Shown here: piece by piece, positions 25,027 to 33,611 of the stretch
How the letters are laid out: each line of letters begins with the position of its first letter
How positions within the stretch are numbered: position 1 is the first letter of the stretch
From: Bradyrhizobium sp. SRS-191
Lineage (GTDB): Bacteria; Pseudomonadota; Alphaproteobacteria; Rhizobiales; Xanthobacteraceae
Reading direction: 5' to 3'
Length of the DNA stretch: 64,000 bases
Assembly: GCF_024586915.1 (NCBI RefSeq)
Contig: NZ_JANBVS010000012.1
Location: 124,001 to 188,000 of the forward strand
Made by a program: the position numbers and the translations under genes
The notes under the pieces: generated by a model
What the model was told of the DNA's origin: nothing
Databases searched by the model: none
What the model saw: only the letters and a program-made list of their open reading frames with translations

Positions 25027-25890
25027 TCAGCGAGCAGATGGTCTTGAGATGAGCTGTCGTGTTATGCGCGGCTTAGAAAGTGTAGGAGACGATGAGGGCG
25101 GTGGGGCTTCCCCAGGCGCGATAGAACCAAGCTTATTCATCTTCTGATAGAACTCTTCAGCGTATTGACCGCGCTCGAGATGCGCGCCGGGCACTTTCCA
25201 GTTCTTCGGACGTTCGAAGAGGAGCATCGCTTGTCCTGCTTCTGCCGGCGTCGAGGCTCCCAAAAGAGCACGATAAGCTCGCTTTTCTGGACCCTGCAAT
25301 TCTGAGTGCAAGAATTCCAATTGCGTTTCGAAGTCCGTCCAGGGCACTCCTTTGGAAGCTGCATATTTCCGGAGAGCCTCCGCCCTTGTCGAATTCCATT
25401 GCGCGATCCCAATACTGTCAGTTTTATCTTGCCCGTCGCCCGGATTGATGTGAGCCGGATTGAGATCGTGACCACTTTCCCCCATGAGATTGCCGACGAT
25501 GCCAGCCGCTTGATGTGGAGGGAGACCTTGTTTGACGTAGTACTCAAAGGCTCGGCGAGCATTACCAAGCTTGGTGGCTGTCCCGAGAGAGGGCCCTTGC
25601 GTCTGATCAGAGCGTTTCGGAACTACAGGATTGCCGGGCGCGCCGTTATATCCAGCGGCGAGCTGAGAAGGCTGGTATGCAGCCTGCTCCTGCTGCAGCC
25701 CGCGCAACCGATCGATCAGCGCCATCGAAGGATTGATCTCCGACCTCACGCTCAGCCCAAGTCCTGGCCCGGCGCTCTGGTCCGGCGCCGGCGGCTGCGG
25801 CTGCACCATACCTTGCAGTGTCTTCAGCAGCGCCGGTCCCCAGCCACTATACGTCTGCGGGTCGAACTCGCTCTCATCGAAACCAGCCAT
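25027..25890 (-). CDS. Virion-associated phage lysozyme (Phage_lysozyme2-like domain)
   Basis: 287 residues from the ATG at 25890. Residues 1-105 are Pro/Gln/Gly-rich. Residues about 110-245 match the phage tail lysozyme family: AAGIVGNLMGESGHDLNP with the catalytic Glu, then DSIGIAQWNSTRAEAL and VPWTDFETQLEFLHSEL. The last 40 residues are Pro/Ser-rich. It likely opens peptidoglycan during DNA entry. The ATG shares its first base with the stop of the upstream gene. Its disordered tails resemble, in style, those of the cargo toxins at 38859-45824. Confidence 0.82.
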   Translation of the reverse strand: MAGFDESEFDPQTYSGWGPALLKTLQGMVQPQPPAPDQSAGPGLGLSVRSEINPSMALIDRLRGLQQEQAAYQPSQLAAGYNGAPGNPVVPKRSDQTQGPSLGTATKLGNARRAFEYYVKQGLPPHQAAGIVGNLMGESGHDLNPAHINPGDGQDKTDSIGIAQWNSTRAEALRKYAASKGVPWTDFETQLEFLHSELQGPEKRAYRALLGASTPAEAGQAMLLFERPKNWKVPGAHLERGQYAEEFYQKMNKLGSIAPGEAPPPSSSPTLSKPRITRQLISRPSAR

Positions 25891-26315
25891 CACCTCATCT
25901 CCTTTTCCATGACCACATGTGTCTGCGCGTAGCCGTCGAGCACGCGTTGCCAGCCCTTCCGGCCGAAGATGCGCACGCTCCGGCATCCCTCGGCCTTGGC
26001 ATAAGCCTCGATGCCGCCGATCAGCGACAGCCAGCGGCGGCATTCGGAGCCTGCACAAGCGACGATCACGCAAACCTTGCCCGCATCCGTCGCCTCGAGT
26101 CGCGTCGTGGCGACCGCTTCGATCACCACCACACCAGCGTCCCTGCCCAGCGCCAGCCACAGCAGCGCGCACCCATCCAGCACCTCGCGCTCGACATCGG
26201 CAAAAGCTGACAGCTTGGTGCGCGCTACCGCACGCCGCACGCGTGCCGCGACCAGCGGCCATATCAATCCCACCTGGCCCGGATCGACGCAGGCAAGCTC
26301 AGCCGAGCAGTGCAT
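25890..26315 (-). CDS. Phage hypothetical protein, 141 residues
   Basis: Compact alpha/beta-looking protein with EVLDGCALLWLAL, GVVVIEAV and CVIVACAGSECRRWL beta-type strands, then AEGCRSVRIFGRKGWQRVLDGYA, a pattern that recalls acyltransferase-fold proteins in phage tail operons. It overlaps the upstream gene by 17 bases and the downstream lysozyme gene by one. Function unknown. Confidence 0.65.
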   Translation of the reverse strand: MHCSAELACVDPGQVGLIWPLVAARVRRAVARTKLSAFADVEREVLDGCALLWLALGRDAGVVVIEAVATTRLEATDAGKVCVIVACAGSECRRWLSLIGGIEAYAKAEGCRSVRIFGRKGWQRVLDGYAQTHVVMEKEMR

Positions 26316-26613
26316 AGAGGAACGTCCGGGTCGACGCGGCGCTGTTGGCGTGGGTCAGCGTGAACGAGCCGTTGCTCACGGCGCTCACAAAGACCGTGCC
26401 GTTGCCGAGCTCGGTCGCCGCCGCAGCTGTGGCCGGGGTGAGGATCGGCGTCGAGCCGGCCGAGCAATTCTTGTCGGCGACCACGGTGCTCACAGCGCCC
26501 GCGGCCAGCGTGACACTGCCAACCGCATTGGATCGTCCGGATGCGAGCTGCTGCAGTGCCAGGATGATCTTCTTGAGATCCGTCTCGGTAATACCGGGAA
26601 CGTAGGCTGTCAT
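26299..26613 (-). CDS. Small phage structural protein
   Basis: 104 residues. A helical N-terminus (TETDLKKIILALQQLASGRSN) is followed by a repetitive beta-rich region of Ala, Thr and Val (GSVTLAAGAVSTVV, NGTVFVSAVSNGSFTLTHA), like a tail decoration or fibre-linked module. It is coupled to the hub-like gene upstream by an ATGA overlap. Confidence 0.65.
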   Translation of the reverse strand: MTAYVPGITETDLKKIILALQQLASGRSNAVGSVTLAAGAVSTVVADKNCSAGSTPILTPATAAAATELGNGTVFVSAVSNGSFTLTHANSAASTRTFLYALLG

Positions 26614-28082
26614 AGAGTCCCACTCACTGTCAGGTCAGGAACGACACCGGCACAGAACGTCCATGAGGACGCTGCGGGAATGCGGACCTTGAAACGGGCG
26701 TAGCGTGTGTCTCGTCGGACGTCGCAGCGGCCGGTACGATCATTGACGGCGATCTCTGCCCCCGGTGCGGCCGGCTTCGAGGGCGCGTCCCGGGAGGACA
26801 CCGATCCATAAAGTGCTGTGGCATCCGTCACCGGCCGGAAGCCGCGGATCATGATCCGGTTGTCATCCGTGCCCTGCTCTGCGGTTTCGATCGTCGCCTC
26901 GAGATTGCTGCCCCGGAAGAAGCCGAGCACATGGCCTGCCGAGAACTGCGCGATCTCGGGCTGCACAGCCGTCGCATAGGCGTCGAGACTCAACGTCATC
27001 GCGTCGATCGAGGACGAGATGCTGTCGAGATTTTCGAGCGTGACGCCCGTCTGCGACATGCCGAGCAGATACTCGCCTGCCGCCGAGATCGAGAAGAAGC
27101 GATCGAGCAGGAAATCGTAGCCGAGCAGCTTGTCATAGGTACCGATCGCGCCGGAGACGGATTTGTAGGACCAGAACACCCGGGTCGAGCGCGGATCCGC
27201 TGCGCCGATCAGCAATTGCAGATTGCCCTTGTCGAGATCGGCAAGGAACGTGCGGTCCACCTTCTCGCGGCCGATCGGCTGCGGCACGCCGCCAGGCTCG
27301 ATCTTGTGAAAGCCCTGCCCTGCGTAGAAGAAGATCCGTTCACCGGCGCGAATGATCGAGTATGGCGCGTAAAGCCCCTTGTCCTGGGTGATGCGGTCGA
27401 TCTGAAAGATGATCGGCGACCCCGGAACGTAGGACATCCGCCGGATCGCCTGATCCTGGAAGATGATCCCGGCTTCGCCGCCGGCAACGCCGCGGACGAT
27501 GCCGCCGTCGGGAAAGTCCTGATGGTCGGATCCCGCAGTAAGGCCATCCCAGGCTGTTGCGGAGTTGAAGTTGTTGAGGCCCGACCATTGGATCCGGTAC
27601 GGCGTCGAGAGCAGTCCGGATAGCACGAGAAACCGTCCGACGACGCTGATATAGGCCGCCTGCGGTGGCGCTCCCAACGCGTTGTCGAATGCGGTCGACG
27701 ACGTCAGATCGAACACCTGAAGCAGCGCGTTGGCCTGCGTGGCGAACACGAGATTGCCCGTCTGGGCAAACTGCCATTGCGCCGACGAGGACAGCTGCGC
27801 ATAGCTCGCGCCGCCCTTGGAGACATCGAGCCAAGTGAAGTCCGTGTTGTTGAGGCGGTAGAGCCTCGTGGCCGTTCCCGCAAACGTGACGACGGTGCCG
27901 TCCGACTTCAGCGCGTAGAATGCGCCACGGCAGGACTCCGGCAGCGCCGACGTATAGGGCGAGAAGGATGGAAACGGACCGTAGCCATCGCCGCGCGGCA
28001 CGACATTCTGAATGTTGCGCGTCGCCTGACCTTCATAGTCGCTCACGTCGGGCCTGTATTCGCCGAAGGCAAGAAGAGGCAT
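26610..28082 (-). CDS. Phage stabilisation / tail-hub-like protein
   Basis: 490 residues from the ATG at 28082. The beginning MPLLAFGEYRPDVSDYEGQ and repeated beta-blade-like segments (for example RLYRLNNTDFTWLDVSKGG, VVGRFLVLSGLLSTPYRIQWSGLNN, DQAIRRMSYVPGSPIIFQIDR) match packaged-DNA stabilisation proteins such as P22 gp10-like tail accessory factors. It would close the portal channel and join the fibres. The assignment is by family resemblance; P22 itself has a shorter protein. Confidence 0.75.
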   Translation of the reverse strand: MPLLAFGEYRPDVSDYEGQATRNIQNVVPRGDGYGPFPSFSPYTSALPESCRGAFYALKSDGTVVTFAGTATRLYRLNNTDFTWLDVSKGGASYAQLSSSAQWQFAQTGNLVFATQANALLQVFDLTSSTAFDNALGAPPQAAYISVVGRFLVLSGLLSTPYRIQWSGLNNFNSATAWDGLTAGSDHQDFPDGGIVRGVAGGEAGIIFQDQAIRRMSYVPGSPIIFQIDRITQDKGLYAPYSIIRAGERIFFYAGQGFHKIEPGGVPQPIGREKVDRTFLADLDKGNLQLLIGAADPRSTRVFWSYKSVSGAIGTYDKLLGYDFLLDRFFSISAAGEYLLGMSQTGVTLENLDSISSSIDAMTLSLDAYATAVQPEIAQFSAGHVLGFFRGSNLEATIETAEQGTDDNRIMIRGFRPVTDATALYGSVSSRDAPSKPAAPGAEIAVNDRTGRCDVRRDTRYARFKVRIPAASSWTFCAGVVPDLTVSGTL

Positions 28083-28223
28083 GTCACATCCAAACACGGG
28101 TTGCCGCCGGCAGTTTCGCCGCGGTCGAGAAGACGTCGGATATTCGAAAGACGCGCGGGCGACGCTTGCGCCGGGCAGGGTCAGCTGATGCTGACACCTG
28201 CGCGGACGATCAGCGCACGGAGG

Positions 28224-28835
28224 TCAGTGGCTTTGCCAACGCTGGATCGGCAGGGGCGCGGCGTCCCACGATGTGGGTGAGACGGAAACCTCCGACCACT
28301 CGCCGGCCTCAGCCGGCGCAGGCGACCAGGATGGAGCGGGATCTTCCCCCCCTTCCCACGCGCTCTCAATGGAGCGGAGAGCGTACCAGGCTTCGAACCC
28401 GCGTCCATACGCGACGTCGCCTCCGGCACTCCAGTAAGCGCCACCTTCCACGCTCATCGCAGCGGCGAAGATCGATGCCTGCCCGTCCACAGCAACAGCT
28501 CTGCTGACCGCCAGCATCTTGCCAGTTACGGCCGTTGGAAGTCCCGAGGCCGCAAATCCGCCGCCGGAGACGGACGTCACGAGGGAATACCGGACGGATT
28601 GACCGGACATCAGGCAGGCGGCCTGCGCGCCGAAGAATACCAAACGAGCACCGACGGCGAGCCCGGCGTAACCGAGATTCCCAGAAGCGGCAGTCAGCGC
28701 GCCCTGGAACTTGAGCGCGTTGCCCGCCACTGCGAGAGTGGATGGTCCCGCTGCGAAGACGGTGTTGGTTGCGGCGTTGCGCGGGATCTGCCCGATCGCC
28801 GATCGGCCGATCGTATCGAATCCTAGCAGCGACAT
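28224..28835 (-). CDS. Phage structural protein, 203 residues
   Basis: Small-residue-rich beta protein with no catalytic motif. The C-terminal third is Pro/Glu/Trp-rich (EDPAPSWSPAPAEAGEWSE). It follows the polyglycine fibre gene with its start touching that gene's stop. A tail or neck decoration role is inferred from position. The short gap 28083-28223 holds no gene. Confidence 0.6.
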   Translation of the reverse strand: MSLLGFDTIGRSAIGQIPRNAATNTVFAAGPSTLAVAGNALKFQGALTAASGNLGYAGLAVGARLVFFGAQAACLMSGQSVRYSLVTSVSGGGFAASGLPTAVTGKMLAVSRAVAVDGQASIFAAAMSVEGGAYWSAGGDVAYGRGFEAWYALRSIESAWEGGEDPAPSWSPAPAEAGEWSEVSVSPTSWDAAPLPIQRWQSH

Positions 28836-29839
28836 CAGTAGTACTCATCGATGATGATGAGGCCGGAGCCACCCGTGCCGCCGGTGGAGGGATTAGATCC
28901 TCCTCCAGGGCTGCCGCCGCTACCGCCGACGCCGATCGAATAGGAGTACGAGGCAAGAGGCGCAGTGATCAGCTTTTCGCAGTAGCCAGCCGCCTGACCG
29001 CCACCGCCGCCCGCGCCAGCGACGCCCGAGCCGCCACCGCCTCCGCCCGAGCCCGGCACAGGAGATGGTCCGCCACCAGCTCCGGACCACCCGCCATAGC
29101 CGCCACCGCCGAAGAAGGACGCCCCACCAACACCGCCCTGAATCACCGACGAGGCGCCGCCGGCGCCGAACGAGACTTGACCATAGCCGCCGGTCAAATT
29201 GAGGTCGCCGCCACTTGCTCCCCCGGGCGACAAGGCGCCGCCGCCGGCGCCGCCGCCGCCTTGACCACCAAAGGCACTGAGAAAGTTCGTCCCGAAGGTC
29301 GTCGTGCCGCCGGCGCTCCCGTTTGAGCTTCCTCCGCCTCCGCCGCCACCACCGCCGCCGCCGCCGACCATACGTACAAGCAGCGCCTTGCAGCCGGTCT
29401 TGGTCGTATACGTGCCTGAACCGCTGCCGATGACCGTTCGCGTCCAACTGCCGGGGATCGCCGCCGCCGCGATGTTCGCGCGCGCCTGCGCTTGTTGTGT
29501 GGTGCTGAACCCGTTCGGCTCCTCGATCGAGATCAGATCCTCCTTCAGCGCAACGATCGCGACCTGCGGCGCAGCGGAGAAACTGATCTTCCCCGTGCTC
29601 CCCGCCGACGTGAACAGGATGGTCGTGCGGGCCAACGTGCCGGTCGAGGAGGTGTACACCCCCTCTCCGATTTCCCATTGCGTCAGGTCGGCACTCTCGG
29701 CCCTGTATTTGTAGAGCCGACCGTTGACGGCGCCGGCCGCAGTCGGGCTCTGATAGCCCTGGACGGTCGCGGCATAGGTCCAGTCGGTCGTGCCGCCGGC
29801 CGTCGGCAGGAATCTGCAGATGTCGAGAAAGGCTGCCAT
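28835..29839 (-). CDS. Glycine-rich tail fibre with polyglycine tip
   Basis: 334 residues. The N-terminal 140 residues are an ordinary beta-rich fibre base (ADLTQWEIGEGVYTSSTGTLART). From about 155 to 325 the chain is extremely glycine-rich, including a run of 12 glycines, interrupted by aromatic and polar clusters (FGTNFLSAFGGQ, ASFFGGGGYGGWSG), and it ends GLIIIDEYY. This resembles polyglycine-II sandwich adhesins at phage fibre tips, in which loops between Gly helices decide host range. Likely receptor-binding protein. Confidence 0.78.
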   Translation of the reverse strand: MAAFLDICRFLPTAGGTTDWTYAATVQGYQSPTAAGAVNGRLYKYRAESADLTQWEIGEGVYTSSTGTLARTTILFTSAGSTGKISFSAAPQVAIVALKEDLISIEEPNGFSTTQQAQARANIAAAAIPGSWTRTVIGSGSGTYTTKTGCKALLVRMVGGGGGGGGGGGGSSNGSAGGTTTFGTNFLSAFGGQGGGGAGGGALSPGGASGGDLNLTGGYGQVSFGAGGASSVIQGGVGGASFFGGGGYGGWSGAGGGPSPVPGSGGGGGGSGVAGAGGGGGQAAGYCEKLITAPLASYSYSIGVGGSGGSPGGGSNPSTGGTGGSGLIIIDEYY

Positions 29840-29854
29840 CTAAAAACTACCCTG

Positions 29855-30286
29855 TCAGGTGATCGTCAGAATGCCGTTGACCTGGTCGAGATCGACCGTG
29901 AAGGTGTTGCCGTTGGTCAGCGTGATGGAGGTGCCGTAGTCCCACCAACCGATCAGGGGCCTGGTGGCCGAGGTCGCGTTGTAGAGCACGGCGTATTGGA
30001 ACGGCCCGATGGAGCCGCCGGCCGCAGTCCATGAAGGATCGCTGCCGCCGATGAAGCGAAAGGTGCCTGAGGTCTGCCCACCGGTGATGGTGCCGATGGA
30101 TACACCGCCGGCCGTATAGCCGTTCCCTGTCGCGAGGTCGGCGGGCGTGTTGTAGACGGTGTTGGTCGCCACGGGCGCCGTGTTGGTGAGATAGATCCTG
30201 TAGACCTGCGACGTTCCCGTGAGCATGTCATGCAGGGCGTGCGCGACGTCTTGAACGAAGCAGTTGAACTTGTTGAATGCGGCCAT
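29855..30286 (-). CDS. Phage tail structural protein, 143 residues
   Basis: An N-terminal helix (NCFVQDVAHALHDML) precedes a beta-sandwich-like region rich in Thr, Gly and Val that ends in TFTVDLDQVNGILTIT. Proteins of this type precede fibre genes in podophages. No catalytic features. Spaced 15 bases from the fibre gene. Confidence 0.65.
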   Translation of the reverse strand: MAAFNKFNCFVQDVAHALHDMLTGTSQVYRIYLTNTAPVATNTVYNTPADLATGNGYTAGGVSIGTITGGQTSGTFRFIGGSDPSWTAAGGSIGPFQYAVLYNATSATRPLIGWWDYGTSITLTNGNTFTVDLDQVNGILTIT

Positions 30287-30310
30287 GTGAGTCTCTCGTG
30301 AGATGACGCG

Positions 30311-30964
30311 TCAGACGACCTGGCCCGACAGCCGCATCGTCATCGGCCCGGCGTTGAATGTCGAAGTCAGGCCCAGCGAATTGAGGTCGGCGAGCGCGCT
30401 GGTGAAGCCAAGCCCCCAGGTCTGGATGCGCGCGTCCTCCTTGAGATAGGGCGCCGATTCCAGCAAGGCGCCGTAGAGATAGAGATCCGGCGCCAACGCG
30501 AGCAGCCAGTTCGAGTCGTTCGATGCGAGCGGAGGAATGCTCCGCCGATAGACCATCTCGATCGTGTAGGCTGCATCCGGCCTCGGCGCGAGCTCGATCT
30601 GATCGCCGAAGATGGAGAAGTAGCGCGGCTGCCCGGCAACGTCGGACACGCGGAAGCGATACTCGTCGAGCTGAACGCCCGACTTGAATTCCAGCGCGGG
30701 CTGGCCGCGAGCACTGGTCAGCCGGATCCGTCGCATCGACTGAAAATCCGACGGCAACGCAATGAACTCCGGTTGAGACGCGGCGAGATTGACGACCGCG
30801 ATCGCCCGCTGCTCCATCTGGCGGACGAACAGCTGCCGGTTGAACTTGGCTTCCGACAGCTGGATGAAGCTCGGAATCCGCGCAATCAGCGTGGTGTCCT
30901 GGTCACGCGCCAGATATTCGGCCACGGCAGCCTGGAGCGAGGCGTAGTTCGAGATCAGCGGCAT
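30311..30964 (-). CDS. Phage head-tail adaptor protein
   Basis: 217 residues from the ATG at 30964. The helical opening MPLISNYASLQAAVAEYLAR and the conserved middle (IPSFIQLSEAKFNRQLFVRQME, EFIALPSDFQSMRRIRL, PRYFSIFGDQIELAP, YRRSIPPLASNDSNWLLALAPDLYLYGALLESAPYL) are typical of adaptor proteins that sit beneath the portal in SU10/P22-like phages. Its start overlaps the stop of the upstream gene. Confidence 0.82.
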   Translation of the reverse strand: MPLISNYASLQAAVAEYLARDQDTTLIARIPSFIQLSEAKFNRQLFVRQMEQRAIAVVNLAASQPEFIALPSDFQSMRRIRLTSARGQPALEFKSGVQLDEYRFRVSDVAGQPRYFSIFGDQIELAPRPDAAYTIEMVYRRSIPPLASNDSNWLLALAPDLYLYGALLESAPYLKEDARIQTWGLGFTSALADLNSLGLTSTFNAGPMTMRLSGQVV

Positions 30965-31290
30965 GGTGGCCTCAATTTCCAGCCGCTCTGGAGAGCGGCC
31001 TTGTCCGTGCGTAGGTACGCCCAATCGGGATCACTGAGCTTCTTCTGCACGATCGCGTCGAATTCCGGCGTGAACAGGCGGAGCCGGGTGTTGCCCCTGG
31101 CATATTCCTCGTTCAGCCATTTGACGTAGATGACGTTCGGAATGCGCGCGACGTGGCGGCCCCAGTCGCTGTGCTGCTCGTCGCGCCGCGCCTCACGATT
31201 CCAGTCGAGGATCGGCGCGACATCCTGGACATGCTCGATGACGAGGCCCGAGCCGTCGGGATCGAGATGCGGTCGGATGCTGAGCCCCAT
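30955..31290 (-). CDS. Small phage protein near the adaptor gene
   Basis: 111 residues starting MGLSIRPHLDPDG. It overlaps both neighbours (ATGA with the gene upstream, 10 bases with the adaptor). The mixed alpha/beta chain contains WGRHVARIPNVIYVKWLNEEYARGN. Similar short proteins lie beside adaptors in related phages; role unknown. Confidence 0.65.
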   Translation of the reverse strand: MGLSIRPHLDPDGSGLVIEHVQDVAPILDWNREARRDEQHSDWGRHVARIPNVIYVKWLNEEYARGNTRLRLFTPEFDAIVQKKLSDPDWAYLRTDKAALQSGWKLRPPCR

Positions 31291-31601
31291 CACGCCAGCT
31301 CCGTGACCCACAGCGTGCCGGCGGTCGCGGTGACCAGACCGTTGCTGGCGGCCTTGATCGCCGCGATGTTCTGTCCCGGCGTCACGGTGACGTACTCGAC
31401 CGTATTGGCTGGAAGAAACACGTCCGCCGTGGTCGCGGTCTGGGCGCCGTCGCCGATCCGGTAGCAGCAGGCTGAGTTGGCGGCGAGCCGCAGTTGAAAC
31501 GTGCCTGGCCCGAACTTGTTGGTCGCGCCGACGCTGGCGTCAAACGCAATGGTTTGCGTGGCGCCGATTCTGGAGGACGGCTGCTTGGGAAAGAACGACA
31601 T
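31290..31601 (-). CDS. Small phage head protein
   Basis: 103 residues, beta-rich with Thr, Ala and Val repeats (TFQLRLAANSACCYRIGDG, VEYVTVTPGQNIAAIKA). Probably a head-completion or decoration protein by position after the capsid. Tightly coupled to flanking genes. Confidence 0.6.
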   Translation of the reverse strand: MSFFPKQPSSRIGATQTIAFDASVGATNKFGPGTFQLRLAANSACCYRIGDGAQTATTADVFLPANTVEYVTVTPGQNIAAIKAASNGLVTATAGTLWVTELA

Positions 31602-31602
31602 C

Positions 31603-31965
31603 TCAGGCCCCCCGGATTGCGATCGAGAAGTGCATCGGCACTGCGGCGCCGGACGCCCCGGCGGGGGTCAGCGCGATGACGTCGTCTTCGTTGAGATAGA
31701 CGGGCGATGCCGGCACGACCGAAAACAGCTGCCCTGCAGCAGAGCCGGATTGGGGAACGGTGAAGCTGGCGACGGCTGCGCCATTCACCGCGACGGTGAT
31801 GGTGCCGTCGGTCGTGGTGATGGCGCCACCGAGGATGCCGGCGACCTTGAGCAGCCGACTGCGAAACGGGGCGCGAACATAGGCCGCGACGGGACTGGCG
31901 CCGCAGGACGGCGTATAGGCCGTCAGATCAGTCGTATTCAACGTGCGATTGCCGGGGAGCGGCAT
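31603..31965 (-). CDS. Small phage head decoration-like protein
   Basis: 120 residues from the ATG at 31965, with a strong GGAGG ribosome-binding site. Beta-rich: LLKVAGILGGAITTTDG then TITVAVNGAAVASFTV. A size of about 12 kDa and a position directly after the capsid gene suggest a head decoration protein. The terminator at 31991-32014 lies just ahead, so translation of this gene depends on read-through or on its own promoter. Confidence 0.65.
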   Translation of the reverse strand: MPLPGNRTLNTTDLTAYTPSCGASPVAAYVRAPFRSRLLKVAGILGGAITTTDGTITVAVNGAAVASFTVPQSGSAAGQLFSVVPASPVYLNEDDVIALTPAGASGAAVPMHFSIAIRGA

Positions 31966-31990
31966 GAATGAACCTCCAATAAACTCCAAG

Positions 31991-32014
31991 AAAAAAGGCG
32001 GCCCGAGGGCCGCC
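31991..32014 (-). terminator. Intrinsic terminator after the capsid gene
   Basis: On the minus strand GGCGGCCC, a two-base loop and GGGCCGCC are followed by TTTTTT. It sits 27 bases after the capsid stop and probably sets capsid mRNA apart from the tail genes. Confidence 0.85.
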
Positions 32015-32041
32015 CAAAGGTCAGAGTGATGAACGAACGAG

Positions 32042-33004
32042 CTAAGCCGTCGTGTTGTCGAAGATGCCGCCGCTTGCCTTCTCGTTGCGTGCGACCAGCG
32101 CATACTCGGCGAGGATCTGGCGCCGGTCGGAGTCACCGGTCTTGGCGAGCGGGATCGAGATCATGTTGCGGCCGTTCAGATAGGCCACGGCCCATTTGTC
32201 CATCTCGAGCACGAGCACGTCGCGCGCACGCTGGAAGCGACTGGCGACCACCTTGAGCTTGCCGAAATCAGATTCATACGCATCGACCGATGCGACGATC
32301 TTCTTCGACTTCGCCTCCTCGATGGCCGTCGAGCGGCCGGTGAAGGTCGAGAACACCTGCTTGTTGAAGGCGCCGGTCAGGATGGTGCCCGGCTTGCCGC
32401 CGTTGATCCAGATCGCCGACAGCACCGTCTTCAGCCGTGCCTCGGTGAAGGCGATCTGGGTGCCGTCCGTCCGCGTGCCCGTGCCGTCGGCTGCGGCAGG
32501 ATCAGCGGCGCCGCCGGCGCTGCCCTTTGACGTATTCGACGCGATCCAGGACAGGATCGAGGCCGTCTTGCGCGGCGTCGTCGTGTTGCCGACGACCTTG
32601 GCCTGGTTGGTGCCGCACAGGATGGTCTCGAGGTCGCGCTTGAGCTCGAGGCCCTTCAGCATTTCCTGATAGGCGAGCTCGTTGTCGCGGCCGGCGTGGT
32701 CGACCGCCTGCTGGGTGCCGGAGACTCGCGCCACCTTGTAGGAGATCTGGCACTGATTGCCGAGACGAACGGTCGGCGTGGTCACATTGGTGTTGGGGTC
32801 GTCGCCTTCGAGCTGGGCATTGGTCCCGTCGGCGGGCGCCAGCGCCTGGGTCTGCCATTCGTGGTTGACGGCGGTCGCCTTCTCCTTGTCGACGCCGCTC
32901 ATGAACGGAGTGTCGACCGGATCGATGCGATAGATCATGTCGCTGAGATCTTCGCGGTTGCCGACGGCTTGGTAGGTGACGAACGTAGAGGTGGGAGTTG
33001 TCAT
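32042..33004 (-). CDS. Major capsid protein, DUF5309/SU10-like
   Basis: 320 residues from the ATG at 33004. Family features: TFVTYQAVGNREDLSDMIYR at the start, IDPVDTPFMSGV, VNHEWQTQALAPAD, the QISYKVARVSGTQQAVDHAG motif, KRDLETILCGTNQAKV and LKVVASRFQRARDVLVLEMDKWAVAYL. These identify the DUF5309 capsid group, an HK97-fold capsid used by SU10-like and related podophages. A terminator follows the gene and a repeat-linked hairpin (33317-33353) precedes it, so it may be transcribed separately for high yield. Confidence 0.88.
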   Translation of the reverse strand: MTTPTSTFVTYQAVGNREDLSDMIYRIDPVDTPFMSGVDKEKATAVNHEWQTQALAPADGTNAQLEGDDPNTNVTTPTVRLGNQCQISYKVARVSGTQQAVDHAGRDNELAYQEMLKGLELKRDLETILCGTNQAKVVGNTTTPRKTASILSWIASNTSKGSAGGAADPAAADGTGTRTDGTQIAFTEARLKTVLSAIWINGGKPGTILTGAFNKQVFSTFTGRSTAIEEAKSKKIVASVDAYESDFGKLKVVASRFQRARDVLVLEMDKWAVAYLNGRNMISIPLAKTGDSDRRQILAEYALVARNEKASGGIFDNTTA

Positions 33005-33316
33005 CGATGATCCCTGATGATGAAGGCGCAACCCACGGCATTGCGAGCAATCGTGCCGCCGCTTCCGGACGTCAGGATCGCGCGCTTTGCCAGACGGCGC
33101 TGCGCAGCTCTGAAGATGGTCTGAGACGTTCAGGTCCCGCAGGCACGATCGTGCGGGAGATCACTCCCGGTTCGCCCAACGAGACGTCGAAGCCGTGGCG
33201 CCCGTCGCGGACGGGGTCGGCAGTGCCGTCTTCTGCGAGCCCCCACGTCTCTCAACGCGATCAAGCTCGACAGCACGGCACATTGGTTCCAAAGCCGGAT
33301 CAGTTCACCGGCTGAC
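33005..33316. other. Intergenic stretch upstream of the capsid gene
   Basis: About 310 bases hold no supported gene. A palindrome near 33139-33161 (CCCGCAGGCACGATCGTGCGGG-like) and the capsid ribosome-binding site are the only features I see. A promoter for the capsid is expected here but I cannot point to it. Confidence 0.4.
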
Positions 33317-33406
33317 GAAAAAGCCCGCGGCCGGTGTGACCCGGCGCGGGCTTCGTATAAATCTTGCGATGATGCCCTTATGACGGTGATTTGCCCGACG
33401 TGTCAA
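33317..33406 (-). repeat. Repeat unit A: TTGACA promoter-like element plus hairpin terminator
   Basis: On the minus strand the shared 19-mer TTGACACGTCGGGCAAATC (33406-33388) is followed 17 bases after TTGACA by TCATAA, and then by a hairpin (AAGCCCGCG at 33321-33329 pairing with CGCGGGCTT at 33345-33353) ending in TTTTT. The layout suggests a short transcript of about 40-60 bases. Two similar units lie at 48711 and 48886. Confidence 0.6.
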
Positions 33407-33428
33407 CGGCTGTCCTGTACAGCAAGCA

Positions 33429-33611
33429 TCAAACTCGCCCGGTCGGGACGATCACCTCCGAACTCGACACGTGACGGTCAACTACGCGCCAACACCTTGT
33501 GACCTCGACCGGCAAACAGACCAAGACCATCGCCGCGGCGAGCGAGAGAGCGCCCCGCGAAGAAGCGCAAACGTTCCATGCGACGGGCCCTCCAATGTCT
33601 CGCTTGATCAC
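33429..33611 (-). CDS. Possible small membrane protein following the cargo tail gene
   Basis: 60 residues with a GTG start overlapping the stop of the upstream cargo gene (GTGA). A single hydrophobic segment (about 20-37, GALSLAAAMVLVCLPVEV) suggests a membrane peptide, but low-complexity GC-rich sequence could produce this by chance. It may be a degraded immunity peptide or an artefact. Confidence 0.35.
   Translation of the reverse strand: MIKRDIGGPVAWNVCASSRGALSLAAAMVLVCLPVEVTRCWRVVDRHVSSSEVIVPTGRV

Noticed and set aside
29304..29360. Microsatellite-like GCC/GCG repeat
   Set aside because: It encodes the polyglycine run of a tail fibre in frame and needs no separate explanation.
33139..33161. 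Palindrome upstream of the capsid gene as a terminator
   Set aside because: It lacks a T tract on either strand; noted only as a possible protein-binding or cruciform sequence.
33388..33406. CRISPR repeat
   Set aside because: The 19-mer occurs three times, far apart or at irregular spacing, with no spacers and no cas genes.
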